A stretch of 18,869 bases of DNA, from positions 1 to 18,869 of the forward strand of contig SKRK01000217.1 in assembly GCA_007118525.1 (NCBI GenBank), given 5' to 3'. This document shows, piece by piece, positions 1-7,611 of this stretch. Under the pieces are notes generated by a model that worked only from the letters and a program-made list of their open reading frames with translations, ran no database searches and had not been told where the DNA came from. Each line of letters opens with the position of its first letter. The first letter of the stretch is position 1. The translations under genes were made by a program, and so were the position numbers. The DNA comes from Balneolaceae bacterium. GTDB lineage: Bacteria > Bacteroidota > Rhodothermia > Balneolales > Balneolaceae.

Positions 1-179
1 AACCCGACTATAAGACAACAGAGCAGGTAGATTAATATAAAAGCAGCACCGCCATTATCAGCTACCTGGGTCGGAAAACCCCAGATATTTCCAAGCCCGA
101 CTGCAGACCCGGCAGCGGCTAAAATAAATCCTAATTTGGTATTCCATGTACCACGCTTTGAAGTTGGTGTAATTGCCAA
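1..179 (-). CDS. NSS-family sodium-dependent symporter, N-terminal part (cut by window edge)
   Basis: The reverse strand encodes about 59 residues running off the left edge. They hold the TM1 signature of the neurotransmitter:sodium symporter (SNF/LeuT) family: AAAGSAVGLGNIWGFP, then NGGAAFILIYLLC for the start of TM2. In LeuT the unwound GNAVGLGNF segment of TM1 helps bind sodium and the amino-acid substrate. The position of the conserved gate arginine (GNFLRFP in LeuT) is a glycine here. The start is probably TTG at 179, because the frame has an upstream stop and no ATG between that stop and the TM1 motif. The gene follows the GH13 gene by 55 bp on the same strand. The family is clear from the motif. 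The substrate cannot be told from this fragment. Confidence 0.8.
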   Translation of the reverse strand, partial: MAITPTSKRGTWNTKLGFILAAAGSAVGLGNIWGFPTQVADNGGAAFILIYLLCCLIVG

Positions 180-234
180 TTTTATTTTATTTAATGGTTG
201 GTTATTAAAGTGGCGGTAAAATATTTGCTAAAGC

Positions 235-2220
235 TCAATGTCGCAACTTTCTGAGCAAGATTCCGCTTTTTGGTTCTACATTTATAGATTCGCTTAAAAT
301 ATCAATCGTTTGAGATGATGCAATAAAATTATTTACCAACAGCTCCCATGTGCCTCCCGGCAGGTTGCAATGTGTGGTTTCAGTTGCTGTTCCATTAAGG
401 ATGATGTAGTAATCATAAAGGTCACCGGCTGATTCACCGCTAATGTAATAACTTAACACCAATGGATTTCCATAATAATCAAAACAGATATCTTCCGGAT
501 CACATTTTCGTAAAGCCGGTGAGTTAAGCCTGATCTTAATCAGTGCACGGTAATACTCATATAAGGCCGAATTGATTTTTACATCATTAAAATTTATCCA
601 GTTCGTCTCATTATCTTTTTGATAGCTGTTATGATCCATTATGCCCTCGTCGGGTTCAGGACAGGGTGTTTTTGCGATCACCTTTGAGCGGGCAAACTCT
701 TGTCCGCTATGAATCATGGTAATGCCCTGGGTGGTAAATAGAGTGAGAGCTGCTAATTTCGAAACTTTAAGCTCAGTATCATTCAGTTTTGTGTGTTCTT
801 CACGATTGGAAATTTTTTGATCACTCAACTCCGGGTTTAATCCAATTCGAATAAAATCGCCCAGCGTGTATCCATCGTGACTTTCAAGATAGTTCACGCT
901 GTGTTTTGAAGTGTTATAGAGCCCGCCCTCACCGTGATTAAGGGTGCCCTTTACAATATTTTCAAGCCGTTCTCTCCTGGTTTCGTGCTGCCAATCGGAG
1001 AAGATAAAACCTTTGTCGTGAATAGGATCGGAGCCCTTGATGCTGTTCCTTATCCTGTCGTTCCAGGAGGCCCAGTCGTGATTTGAGAAGTGGTGCGGTG
1101 AATAGTATCCACCCCAAGGCTCTGCAATCAAAACTGCTTTGGGGTATTTTTTATGAATTTGATTGCGAATCTCATCCCAGGTATCTCTATCCAGGAGTGC
1201 GGCAAGGTCAAACCGAAAACCGTCAATATGATATTCATCCATCCAATGGAAAAGAGAATCGATGATTAATTGACGCGCCACAGGGTTCTCAGGACGATAC
1301 TCATTGCCTGTACCGCTTCTGTTCATTAATTGTCCTTTTTCATCTGTTCTCAGGTATTCATCGGGGCAAAGATGAGTAAGTGGGTTTACATCAAAAAGAG
1401 AGGTATGATTATAAACAACATCCATGATAACAGAGATTCCCTCACTGTGAAGGGATTTAACCACATCCTTGAATTCGGAGATCGCTGCGGTGGTTTTTCC
1501 TGAAAAGCGATGGCTGAAATCTGAAGCAAAAGACGATTCAGGGGAAAAGAAAAAAGAGGTCATGTACCCCCAATAGTTCGTCGAATACACATTCCATGTA
1601 TTCAGAAAGCCCTCTTTAGTTTGTTTGCCAAATGGGGGTTCTATGGGCGGGAATTTATGGAGTGGCAAAAACTCTACACAATTCACTCCAAGTTTTTTCA
1701 GGTAGTTGATGCCGCCTTTTTGATCTTTCGAAATAAATTTTTGATAGTACCCCAATCCCTCAGATTTGCTGCTTGGGTGAGCCGTTAAATCCTTGATATG
1801 GGTTTCATATATGATGAGATCTCTTGGGTCGTCAGGAAATTGATGGGTATCGCCCTCCCAATCATAATCTTCATCAACTATGTAGGTTTTGGCTTCTTGC
1901 CTGTAGTTGTTTTTAACGGTTACGTGCTTACTGTATGGATCGGCAAAAACGTAATCCTTGTAGGGTGTATCTATCTTCTGTTCGGGATCTTCGAATTCGG
2001 CTTTGTAGCCATACCATTTCCCCGTTTTACTGCCCTGGACCGAAACATGCCAGTAACCATTGGCATCCATCTGCATAGAGTAATTCTCACCGTCTGAATC
2101 ATTGTAATTATCAAACAGGATGCACTTCATGGAGGTTGCATTTGGGCAGTAAATGCAGAAAAAAGTAGCACTTTCTGTGACTCTACAACCGGGATATTCT
2201 TTAGTAAAACTTCTCTTCAT
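235..2220 (-). CDS. CBM48-GH13 debranching-type enzyme (pullulanase/isoamylase-like)
   Basis: This 661-residue alpha-amylase superfamily protein probably cleaves alpha-1,6 branch links in glycogen or a similar alpha-glucan. Residues 1-110 look like an N-terminal CBM48/early-set domain (NGYWHVSV, GKWYGYK). The catalytic barrel carries the GH13 conserved regions: DVVYNH (D267), DGFRFDLA (nucleophile D338), LIAEPWG (acid/base E367) and LESHD (D449). The segment NYWGYMT (215-221) replaces the YNWGYDP motif of type I pullulanases and is closer to GlgX/isoamylase forms, so exact specificity (debranching versus pullulan hydrolysis) is open. No signal peptide is seen, so it is probably cytoplasmic and acts on stored glycogen. 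It starts 8 bp after the metG stop and is probably co-transcribed with it. A branching or transferase role is less likely but not excluded. Confidence 0.88.
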   Translation of the reverse strand: MKRSFTKEYPGCRVTESATFFCIYCPNATSMKCILFDNYNDSDGENYSMQMDANGYWHVSVQGSKTGKWYGYKAEFEDPEQKIDTPYKDYVFADPYSKHVTVKNNYRQEAKTYIVDEDYDWEGDTHQFPDDPRDLIIYETHIKDLTAHPSSKSEGLGYYQKFISKDQKGGINYLKKLGVNCVEFLPLHKFPPIEPPFGKQTKEGFLNTWNVYSTNYWGYMTSFFFSPESSFASDFSHRFSGKTTAAISEFKDVVKSLHSEGISVIMDVVYNHTSLFDVNPLTHLCPDEYLRTDEKGQLMNRSGTGNEYRPENPVARQLIIDSLFHWMDEYHIDGFRFDLAALLDRDTWDEIRNQIHKKYPKAVLIAEPWGGYYSPHHFSNHDWASWNDRIRNSIKGSDPIHDKGFIFSDWQHETRRERLENIVKGTLNHGEGGLYNTSKHSVNYLESHDGYTLGDFIRIGLNPELSDQKISNREEHTKLNDTELKVSKLAALTLFTTQGITMIHSGQEFARSKVIAKTPCPEPDEGIMDHNSYQKDNETNWINFNDVKINSALYEYYRALIKIRLNSPALRKCDPEDICFDYYGNPLVLSYYISGESAGDLYDYYIILNGTATETTHCNLPGGTWELLVNNFIASSQTIDILSESINVEPKSGILLRKLRH

Positions 2221-2228
2221 TATACAAC

Positions 2229-4259
2229 TCAGGTAATTGGGCTGCCGGGTTCTGCATCAGTTTCAACGAAGTGAAGCTCTCCTTCACTGTCTTCCCCCAT
2301 TAAAATCATTCCGTTGCTTTCTATACCCATAAGTTTTTTTGGTGCAAGGTTTGCAACCACAGCTACGCTCCGGCCGATAATCTCTTCAGCTTTGAAAAAC
2401 TCTGCAATACCTGAAAGAATTGTTCTTTTTTCAAACCCCAGGTCAACAGTTATCTGAATCAATTTTTTAGATTTCTTTACGTTTTGAGCAGCAATAATAA
2501 CTCCTGCTCTCAGATCAAGAGATGCAAAGTTATCAAACGGAATCACCTTTTTCAGCGGAGGATAATTCTTCGCTTGCGGGGTTGATAACGCAGCTCTGTC
2601 TTTCAAAATCTGTACCTGGTTTTCAACGACTTCATCCTCAATTTTTTCAAAAAGTATTTCACCCTGTCTTATCAATTGCCCTGCGGGAACCAAATCGTTT
2701 GAGATCCGATCCCAGGAAAGTGTATCGGGCAGCCCCAGCTGGTTTCGCAGAGTCGCCATTTTAGCAGGCAAAACCGGCTGGAATAGCAGTGAGAGAGCAG
2801 CTGATATTTGCACACAAATATACAGTGTATTTCCACACGCTTCCGGGTTATCTTTCCGGGTTTTCCAGGGCTCCGTTTCGGTAAAGAAACGGTTGCCGAT
2901 GCGTGCAAGATTCATCGTTTCGGCAATAGCTTCTTTAAATTTAAATGAAGTGTACGCTTTTTCTATGATCGCTTTCTGCTGAATGATCTCATTCAGAGTT
3001 TTCAAATCAAGCTCTGTAGGGTTGGACAGGGTTGGAACAGCTCCCTCAAAAAAGCGCTCGGTAAAGCTGAGGGTTCGAAATACAAAGTTGCCTAAAACAT
3101 CGGCAAGCTCACTGTTTACCCTGATTTGAAAATCTTTCCATGAGAAGTCAGAGTCTTTAGCCTCGGGAAGGGTAGAGCCTAATACATAGCGCAGCAGGTC
3201 CGGCTCAAACTCCTCCAGGTACTCGTGTAACCAAACAGCCCAGCCTTTCGATGTCGAAAGCTTTTGGCCTTCAAGGTTCAAAAATTCATTGGCCGGCACA
3301 TTTCCAGGCAGAACATAATCGCCGTGCTGCATCAGCATTGCCGGAAACATAATACAGTGAAAAACGATGTTGTCTTTCCCGATAAAATGGATCAGCGAGG
3401 TCTCTTCATCCTGCCAGTAGGTTTTCCAGAGATCAGGCTCACCTCTCTCTTCAGCCCACTCTTTGGTGGCCGAGATGTAGCCGATGGGAGCATCAAACCA
3501 TACATAAAGCACTTTCCCTTCAGCGTCGGGCAGGGGCACGGGCACCCCCCAGGTAAGGTCGCGGGTAACGGCTCTGTCGCCAAGACCGCTTTTGAGCCAG
3601 CTTTTGCACTGTCCAACTACATTGGGTTTCCAGTTATTGCGAGTATCAATCCAGTTTTCAAGCTTTTCCTGAAAATCTCCCAATGGAATAAACCAGTGCT
3701 CTGTTGTTTTAATTATGGGTTTATTGCCGGTAATGGAGCTCACAGGATCGATCAGGTCGGTAGGAGAAAGGGAAGTACCGCATTTTTCACACTGGTCGCC
3801 ATAAGCTTCAGGGTGACTGCAATGCGGACAGATACCTTTTACGTATCTGTCGGGAAGAAACATATCGGTCTCTTCATCATAAAGCTGTTCCTGGCTCTTT
3901 TTTTTGAACAGGCCCTGTTCATAAAGTTTTAAAAAAAAATCTTGTGAGGTCTCTTTGTGTGTTTTTGAGCTGGTTCGGCCGTAGTAATCGAAATGAATTC
4001 CGAACTCTTCAAACACTTTTTTATTCCACTCGTGGTAGCGGTCAACAATCTCTTTTGGAGTAACACCTTCACGTTCAGCTGCTATGGTAATAGGTACACC
4101 GTGTTCATCCGATCCGCAAATGTGGATAATATCGCGGCCCTTGAGTCTCTGGAAACGGGTATACAGATCTGAGGGCAGATAAGCGCCGGCAAGGTGGCCA
4201 AGGTGTATCGGGCCATTGGCATAGGGTAGTGCGGAGGTAACTAAAATTCGTTTGGCCAT
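2229..4259 (-). CDS. metG: methionine--tRNA ligase with C-terminal tRNA-binding domain
   Basis: Charges tRNA-Met with methionine in the cytoplasm. The 676-residue protein has the class I HIGH-type motif (HLGH, 19-22), the connective-peptide zinc knuckle with four cysteines (C144, C147, C157, C160), and the KMSKS-type loop KLSTSK (333-338). The helical anticodon-binding region follows. Residues from about 573 to the end form an EMAP-II/Trbp111-type tRNA-binding OB domain (LRAGVIIAAQNVKKSKKL, then GFEKRTILSGIAEF). The length matches the long bacterial MetRS form with this appended domain. It reads leftward between the RNA methyltransferase gene (88 bp upstream) and the GH13 gene (8 bp downstream). 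The start ATG sits directly before AKRILVTSALPYANGPIHLGH, a typical MetRS N-terminus. A 222-codon open frame on the opposite strand (3264-3932) is a shadow. Confidence 0.98.
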   Translation of the reverse strand: MAKRILVTSALPYANGPIHLGHLAGAYLPSDLYTRFQRLKGRDIIHICGSDEHGVPITIAAEREGVTPKEIVDRYHEWNKKVFEEFGIHFDYYGRTSSKTHKETSQDFFLKLYEQGLFKKKSQEQLYDEETDMFLPDRYVKGICPHCSHPEAYGDQCEKCGTSLSPTDLIDPVSSITGNKPIIKTTEHWFIPLGDFQEKLENWIDTRNNWKPNVVGQCKSWLKSGLGDRAVTRDLTWGVPVPLPDAEGKVLYVWFDAPIGYISATKEWAEERGEPDLWKTYWQDEETSLIHFIGKDNIVFHCIMFPAMLMQHGDYVLPGNVPANEFLNLEGQKLSTSKGWAVWLHEYLEEFEPDLLRYVLGSTLPEAKDSDFSWKDFQIRVNSELADVLGNFVFRTLSFTERFFEGAVPTLSNPTELDLKTLNEIIQQKAIIEKAYTSFKFKEAIAETMNLARIGNRFFTETEPWKTRKDNPEACGNTLYICVQISAALSLLFQPVLPAKMATLRNQLGLPDTLSWDRISNDLVPAGQLIRQGEILFEKIEDEVVENQVQILKDRAALSTPQAKNYPPLKKVIPFDNFASLDLRAGVIIAAQNVKKSKKLIQITVDLGFEKRTILSGIAEFFKAEEIIGRSVAVVANLAPKKLMGIESNGMILMGEDSEGELHFVETDAEPGSPIT

Positions 4260-4347
4260 AAAAAATTTACTTACTTGTTTCGAGCGGCTGAAATTACAAT
4301 ACAGTGGCGTAAGTTACCAATATGATACCCAACTTTCCTGTTGGCAA

Positions 4348-4887
4348 TCAAGATTGAAGGTTTTGGTCGTTGAAAATATGGAAAAAAGCATACAGTGCCA
4401 CACCTGCTGCAACGGATACGTTCAGTGAATGCTTCATTCCAAACTGTGGTATTTCAACAGCCTCGTCGATATCGGGCAACATCTCAGTACTTATCCCGGT
4501 TACTTCATTCCCCAGAACGAGACAGATTTTTGGTGATCGGGGTACGTATTCATGAATCATTTTGCTATTCACTGTCTGTTCAAGCCCTACGATCATGTAT
4601 CCATTACTCTTCAATTCACTTACTGCCTTTTTAATGTCTTTAATCTGTTTCCAGGGCACATGTTCTTCTGCACCGATAGCCGTCTTTGTAATTTCTGCGC
4701 GTGGTGGTATTGGAGTATAACCCGAAAGCCAGACCTCTTTAATGCCAAAAGCATCTGCTGATCGAAAAGCGGCACCTACATTATGAAGGCTTCGAATATC
4801 GTGCAGCCAGAGAATGAAGGAGCTTCGAAGAGGAGATGAACGCTTCAGGTTTTGTTGGAGAATCTCTTTTGTGCTTCTTTTTTTCAA
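4348..4887 (-). CDS. SpoU/TrmH-family RNA 2'-O-methyltransferase
   Basis: A 179-residue SPOUT (alpha/beta knot) methyltransferase that transfers a methyl group from SAM to a ribose 2'-OH in tRNA or rRNA. All three SpoU motifs are present: motif 1 HNVGAAFRSADAFG (35-48, with the catalytic-type R42), motif 2 LVLGNEVTGIS (123-133), and motif 3 IPQFGMKHSLNVSVAAGVALY (146-166), which forms the knot and SAM pocket. Length and motifs suit a tRNA enzyme such as the Gm18 TrmH type, but the target base cannot be fixed from sequence. The start is TTG at 4887: the frame has a stop 21 bp upstream and no ATG before motif 1. It is the first gene of the leftward block and sits beside the divergent greA region. 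Confidence 0.9.
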   Translation of the reverse strand: MKKRSTKEILQQNLKRSSPLRSSFILWLHDIRSLHNVGAAFRSADAFGIKEVWLSGYTPIPPRAEITKTAIGAEEHVPWKQIKDIKKAVSELKSNGYMIVGLEQTVNSKMIHEYVPRSPKICLVLGNEVTGISTEMLPDIDEAVEIPQFGMKHSLNVSVAAGVALYAFFHIFNDQNLQS

Positions 4888-5107
4888 TGTTGTGCTGTTG
4901 TATAGTTTTTAGTAATTAAACGTGTGTTTGAGCTAAGTAAATGCATTCAAAGGTCTGCCTTAAAAGGGGCTCATTTTTTGAACGCATTAGCGAAAAGAAA
5001 TCTCGAAGGCTTTTGGGATGAATTAACATTTAACTCGAACTTACGTTAAATCAAAAGCAGAAGCTTTCGGTTGTTGGTTTAATTCAAAATGATTTAAAAA
5101 ATTAAGG

Positions 5108-5136
5108 TTGGGAAACAGTGCTGAACACCCTATTTT
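5108..5136 (+). promoter_or_regulatory. possible greA promoter
   Basis: TTGGGA (5108-5113) and TATTTT (5131-5136) are separated by 17 bp, a normal sigma70 spacing, and lie about 90 bp before the greA ATG. The match to consensus is modest. Bacteroidota-type promoters follow a different -7 pattern (TAnnTTTG), which is not seen here, so this is a weak call. Confidence 0.25.
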
Positions 5137-5172
5137 TATAGATTAAATAGTTACAGATTAAAATGCGGGAAT

Positions 5173-5193
5173 AGCAGTTTTTAACTGCTTTTT
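5173..5193 (+). terminator. hairpin plus T-tract in the greA leader (possible attenuator)
   Basis: AGCAGTT (5173-5179) and AACTGCT (5183-5189) form a perfect 7-bp stem with a 3-nt loop, followed by TTTT (5190-5193). It lies 32 bp before the greA start, so it would act inside the leader rather than at a gene end. The stem has only three G-C pairs, so termination would be partial at best. Confidence 0.4.
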
Positions 5194-5225
5194 CTGTTTT
5201 AAAAAGTTGAATAGAACAAGGAATT

Positions 5226-5696
5226 ATGAAGAAGAATTACCTGTCCAGAGAAGGATATGAAAAGTTAGACAAAGAACTAAGAGATCTTAAGACCAGAGGG
5301 CGCAAGGAAATTGCTGAAGAGATATCAGAGGCTCGTGCAAAGGGTGATTTAAGTGAGAATGCCGAGTATGATGCTGCCAAGGAGGCCCAGGGCCATCTGG
5401 AAAAAAGAATTGCGGAGTTGGAAAATACACTGGCAATATCCAGTATTTTGGAAGAAAAAGATATTGACACATCCAAGGCTTACCTATTGTCCACGGTAAC
5501 CATTCATAATAAAAAAGTGGATAAAGAGGTGAAGTATACTCTGGTATCAAAAGATGAGGCTGACTTTAAGAAGGGAAAAATTTCAGTTGATTCACCTATA
5601 GGTAAAGCTATACTGGGCAAAGAGATAGGAGATGTTTTTACTGTAGATGTACCCGCAGGGACACTCGAGCTTGAAATCAAAAAAATTGAAAGATAG
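5226..5696 (+). CDS. greA: transcription elongation factor GreA
   Basis: GreA binds the secondary channel of RNA polymerase and stimulates cleavage of backtracked transcripts. The 156-residue length and architecture are canonical. An N-terminal antiparallel coiled coil (about 1-75) carries the tip motif GDLSENAEYDAAKE, with the acidic pair D41 and E44 that places Mg2+ in the polymerase active site. A C-terminal FKBP-like domain follows, with the typical SPIGKAILGKEIGD segment (123-136). The ATG at 5226 has AAGGAA just before it. The next gene, a nucleotide-sugar dehydrogenase, begins 4 bp after the stop, so the two are probably co-transcribed. Confidence 0.97.
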   Translation: MKKNYLSREGYEKLDKELRDLKTRGRKEIAEEISEARAKGDLSENAEYDAAKEAQGHLEKRIAELENTLAISSILEEKDIDTSKAYLLSTVTIHNKKVDKEVKYTLVSKDEADFKKGKISVDSPIGKAILGKEIGDVFTVDVPAGTLELEIKKIER

Positions 5697-5700
5697 ATAA

Positions 5701-7035
5701 ATGAAAGTAGGAGTAGTTGGAACCGGTTATGTTGGGTTAGTATCAGGCACCTGTTTTGCAGACAGCGGCAATGACGTAAATTGCGTGGATATCGATGAGA
5801 AAAAAGTGGAACTCATGCGAAATGGGGAAGTGCCAATCTATGAACCGGGACTGAATCGTGTTTTCGAACGGTCTATCCGGGAAAATCGTCTGCATTTCAC
5901 AACAGATCTTGAAGGAACATTTCAGACCTCAGAAGTAATATTTCTCTGCCTTCCAACTCCTCCGGGTGCCAACGGTGAGGCCGATCTGAGCTTTGTACTT
6001 AATGTAGCCAATAAGCTTGGAGATCTTTTTAACAAGTACCCGGGCTACAGGGTAATCGTGAATAAGAGTACGGTTCCGGTAGGCACAGCAGATAAGGTTA
6101 GAGAGGCTATATCTGCGAAAACTGATCATGAATTTGATGTGGTTTCCAACCCCGAATTTTTAAGGGAAGGGGCCGCTGTTGAAGATTTTATGAAACCTGA
6201 GCGCGTTGTTGTGGGGACATCGAGCCAGAGAGCTGCCAACATTATGACAACTCTGTACGAACCATTTGTTCGCAGCGGTAACCCCATAATTATTATGGAT
6301 GAGCGCAGTTCGGAACTCACCAAATATGCTGCAAATGCCATGTTGGCAACCAAGATCACTTTCATGAATGAAATTGCCAATGTCTGTGAGAAACTGGGAG
6401 CAGATGTTGATCACGTACGGCGCGGTATCGGTACGGATTCCCGAATCGGCAAACGATTTCTGTTTGCGGGTATTGGGTATGGGGGCAGCTGTTTCCCAAA
6501 AGATGTGCAGGCTATTCACCATACCGCCGGTGAACACGGTTACAATTTTCGAATACTCGATTCTGTGATGAAAGTTAACGAGACACAGAAAGTATCCATC
6601 GTTGAAAAGATGAAAGCATTCTATAAAGGAGAGCTGGATGGAAAAACCTTCGGTATTTGGGGGTTGTCTTTCAAACCTGAAACCGATGATATTCGCGAAG
6701 CTCCTTCCCTCTATATAGCAGATGAGCTTGCCGGCCTGGGGGCAAAATTGAAGGTTTATGACCCTGAAGCCATGGATACGTTTAAAAAGGCGGCCACCAA
6801 GCGCACACTCGCCAATATCGAGTTCATGAACGATCGCGATTCAGTACTGGATAATGTGGATGCACTTATCATCTGCACGGAGTGGAATGAGTTCAGGCGG
6901 CCCGATATGGCAAGATTCAAGAAGGTAATGAAGTCTCCTGTGGTTTTTGATGGCCGAAACCTTTACGATCTAAATCGCGCCAAAGAGGCCGGATTAACGT
7001 ATATCAGCGTGGGGCGGCCTGTAGTGAGCGCATAG
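5701..7035 (+). CDS. UDP-glucose 6-dehydrogenase family protein
   Basis: A 444-residue member of the UDP-glucose/GDP-mannose dehydrogenase family, which oxidises a nucleotide sugar twice with NAD+ to the uronic acid (for example UDP-glucose to UDP-glucuronate) for surface polysaccharide synthesis. The N-terminal Rossmann motif is GTGYVGL (7-13). Further family marks are NKSTVPVG (121-128), NPEFLREGAA (150-159), the ELTKYAANAML helix with K208, and the catalytic cysteine C264 in GGSCFPKD. The C-terminal UDP-binding domain has WGLSFKPETDDIREAPS (320-336). The motifs favour UDP-glucose dehydrogenase (Ugd/TuaD), but GDP-mannose dehydrogenase is hard to exclude. No polysaccharide genes lie beside it; it is tied to greA by a 4-bp gap. 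Confidence 0.92.
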   Translation: MKVGVVGTGYVGLVSGTCFADSGNDVNCVDIDEKKVELMRNGEVPIYEPGLNRVFERSIRENRLHFTTDLEGTFQTSEVIFLCLPTPPGANGEADLSFVLNVANKLGDLFNKYPGYRVIVNKSTVPVGTADKVREAISAKTDHEFDVVSNPEFLREGAAVEDFMKPERVVVGTSSQRAANIMTTLYEPFVRSGNPIIIMDERSSELTKYAANAMLATKITFMNEIANVCEKLGADVDHVRRGIGTDSRIGKRFLFAGIGYGGSCFPKDVQAIHHTAGEHGYNFRILDSVMKVNETQKVSIVEKMKAFYKGELDGKTFGIWGLSFKPETDDIREAPSLYIADELAGLGAKLKVYDPEAMDTFKKAATKRTLANIEFMNDRDSVLDNVDALIICTEWNEFRRPDMARFKKVMKSPVVFDGRNLYDLNRAKEAGLTYISVGRPVVSA

Positions 7036-7158
7036 CCTTACATCTCAATGAAGTGTGAAGAGTGGATAGGCATTAAATGGTAAAAAAATTCAGGGTTTCA
7101 AATTTGTTCATCAATAAGCATTGAGTAAAACTGAATTACATCCGGTTGGTAATCAGCT

Positions 7159-7611
7159 ATGAAGAAGAAAAAACTTATCGATGTATATCCATACAGGTAT
7201 GTAGAGAACGTTATGGAGTTTCTTCTATTCAGGCGTGCCATGGGTAAAATTTACCATAATCAATGGCGAATGATAGGCGGCAAGGTTAAAGAGAATGAGA
7301 CCTATTGGCAGGGAGCTCTTCGTGAATTTAGTGAGGAGACCGGCCTGAAACCGGTTAAGTTCTGGACCATACCCAGCGTGAATACATTTTATGAGCACTC
7401 TACGGATGTAATTCATCAAATTCCTGCATTTGCAATACAAGTAGGCAGTAGTGATGAACCACAGCTGAATAATGAGCACACTGAGTTTGCCTGGCTGCCG
7501 AAAGAAAAGGCGATCGATAAAATACTGTGGCCGGAACAAAAGCGTTTGATAAAGCTAACACATACAATTGTAACTACTGACCAAATCCTTGACGATTGGC
7601 TCGTTTCCTAA
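7159..7611 (+). CDS. Nudix hydrolase
   Basis: A 150-residue single-domain Nudix protein that probably hydrolyses a nucleoside diphosphate linked to another group. The Nudix box is complete at residues 41-63: G, five residues, E47, seven residues, then REFSEETGL, with the metal-binding glutamates E59 and E60. The layout, with WRMIGGKV before the box and a late FAWLPKEKA segment, resembles dATP/dihydroneopterin-triphosphate pyrophosphatases of the NudB group, but the substrate cannot be assigned from sequence. The next gene starts inside its last codons (16-bp overlap), so translation is probably coupled. It opens a five-gene run ending with pta. The 123 bp upstream show no clear terminator or promoter. 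Confidence 0.9.
   Translation: MKKKKLIDVYPYRYVENVMEFLLFRRAMGKIYHNQWRMIGGKVKENETYWQGALREFSEETGLKPVKFWTIPSVNTFYEHSTDVIHQIPAFAIQVGSSDEPQLNNEHTEFAWLPKEKAIDKILWPEQKRLIKLTHTIVTTDQILDDWLVS

Larger units (their letters stand above)
4888..5225. other. divergent intergenic region between the RNA methyltransferase gene and greA
   Basis: This 338-bp AT-rich stretch should hold outward promoters for both flanking transcription units. On the greA side there is a possible sigma70-like promoter (5108-5136) and a hairpin with a T-tract in the leader (5173-5193). On the methyltransferase side I see no convincing promoter. A degenerate inverted pair (GGCTTTTG near 5008 and CAAAAGC near 5053) is too short to interpret. 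I see no credible small gene. Confidence 0.6.

Noticed and set aside
3264..3932. 222-codon open frame on the plus strand opposite metG
   Set aside because: It lies wholly within the strongly supported metG gene, shows no recognisable domain and has no ribosome-binding site; it is a shadow frame.
4329..4344. CCAAC/GTTGG inverted repeat between the RNA methyltransferase gene and metG, as a terminator
   Set aside because: The stem is only 5 bp and no T-tract follows on the minus strand.
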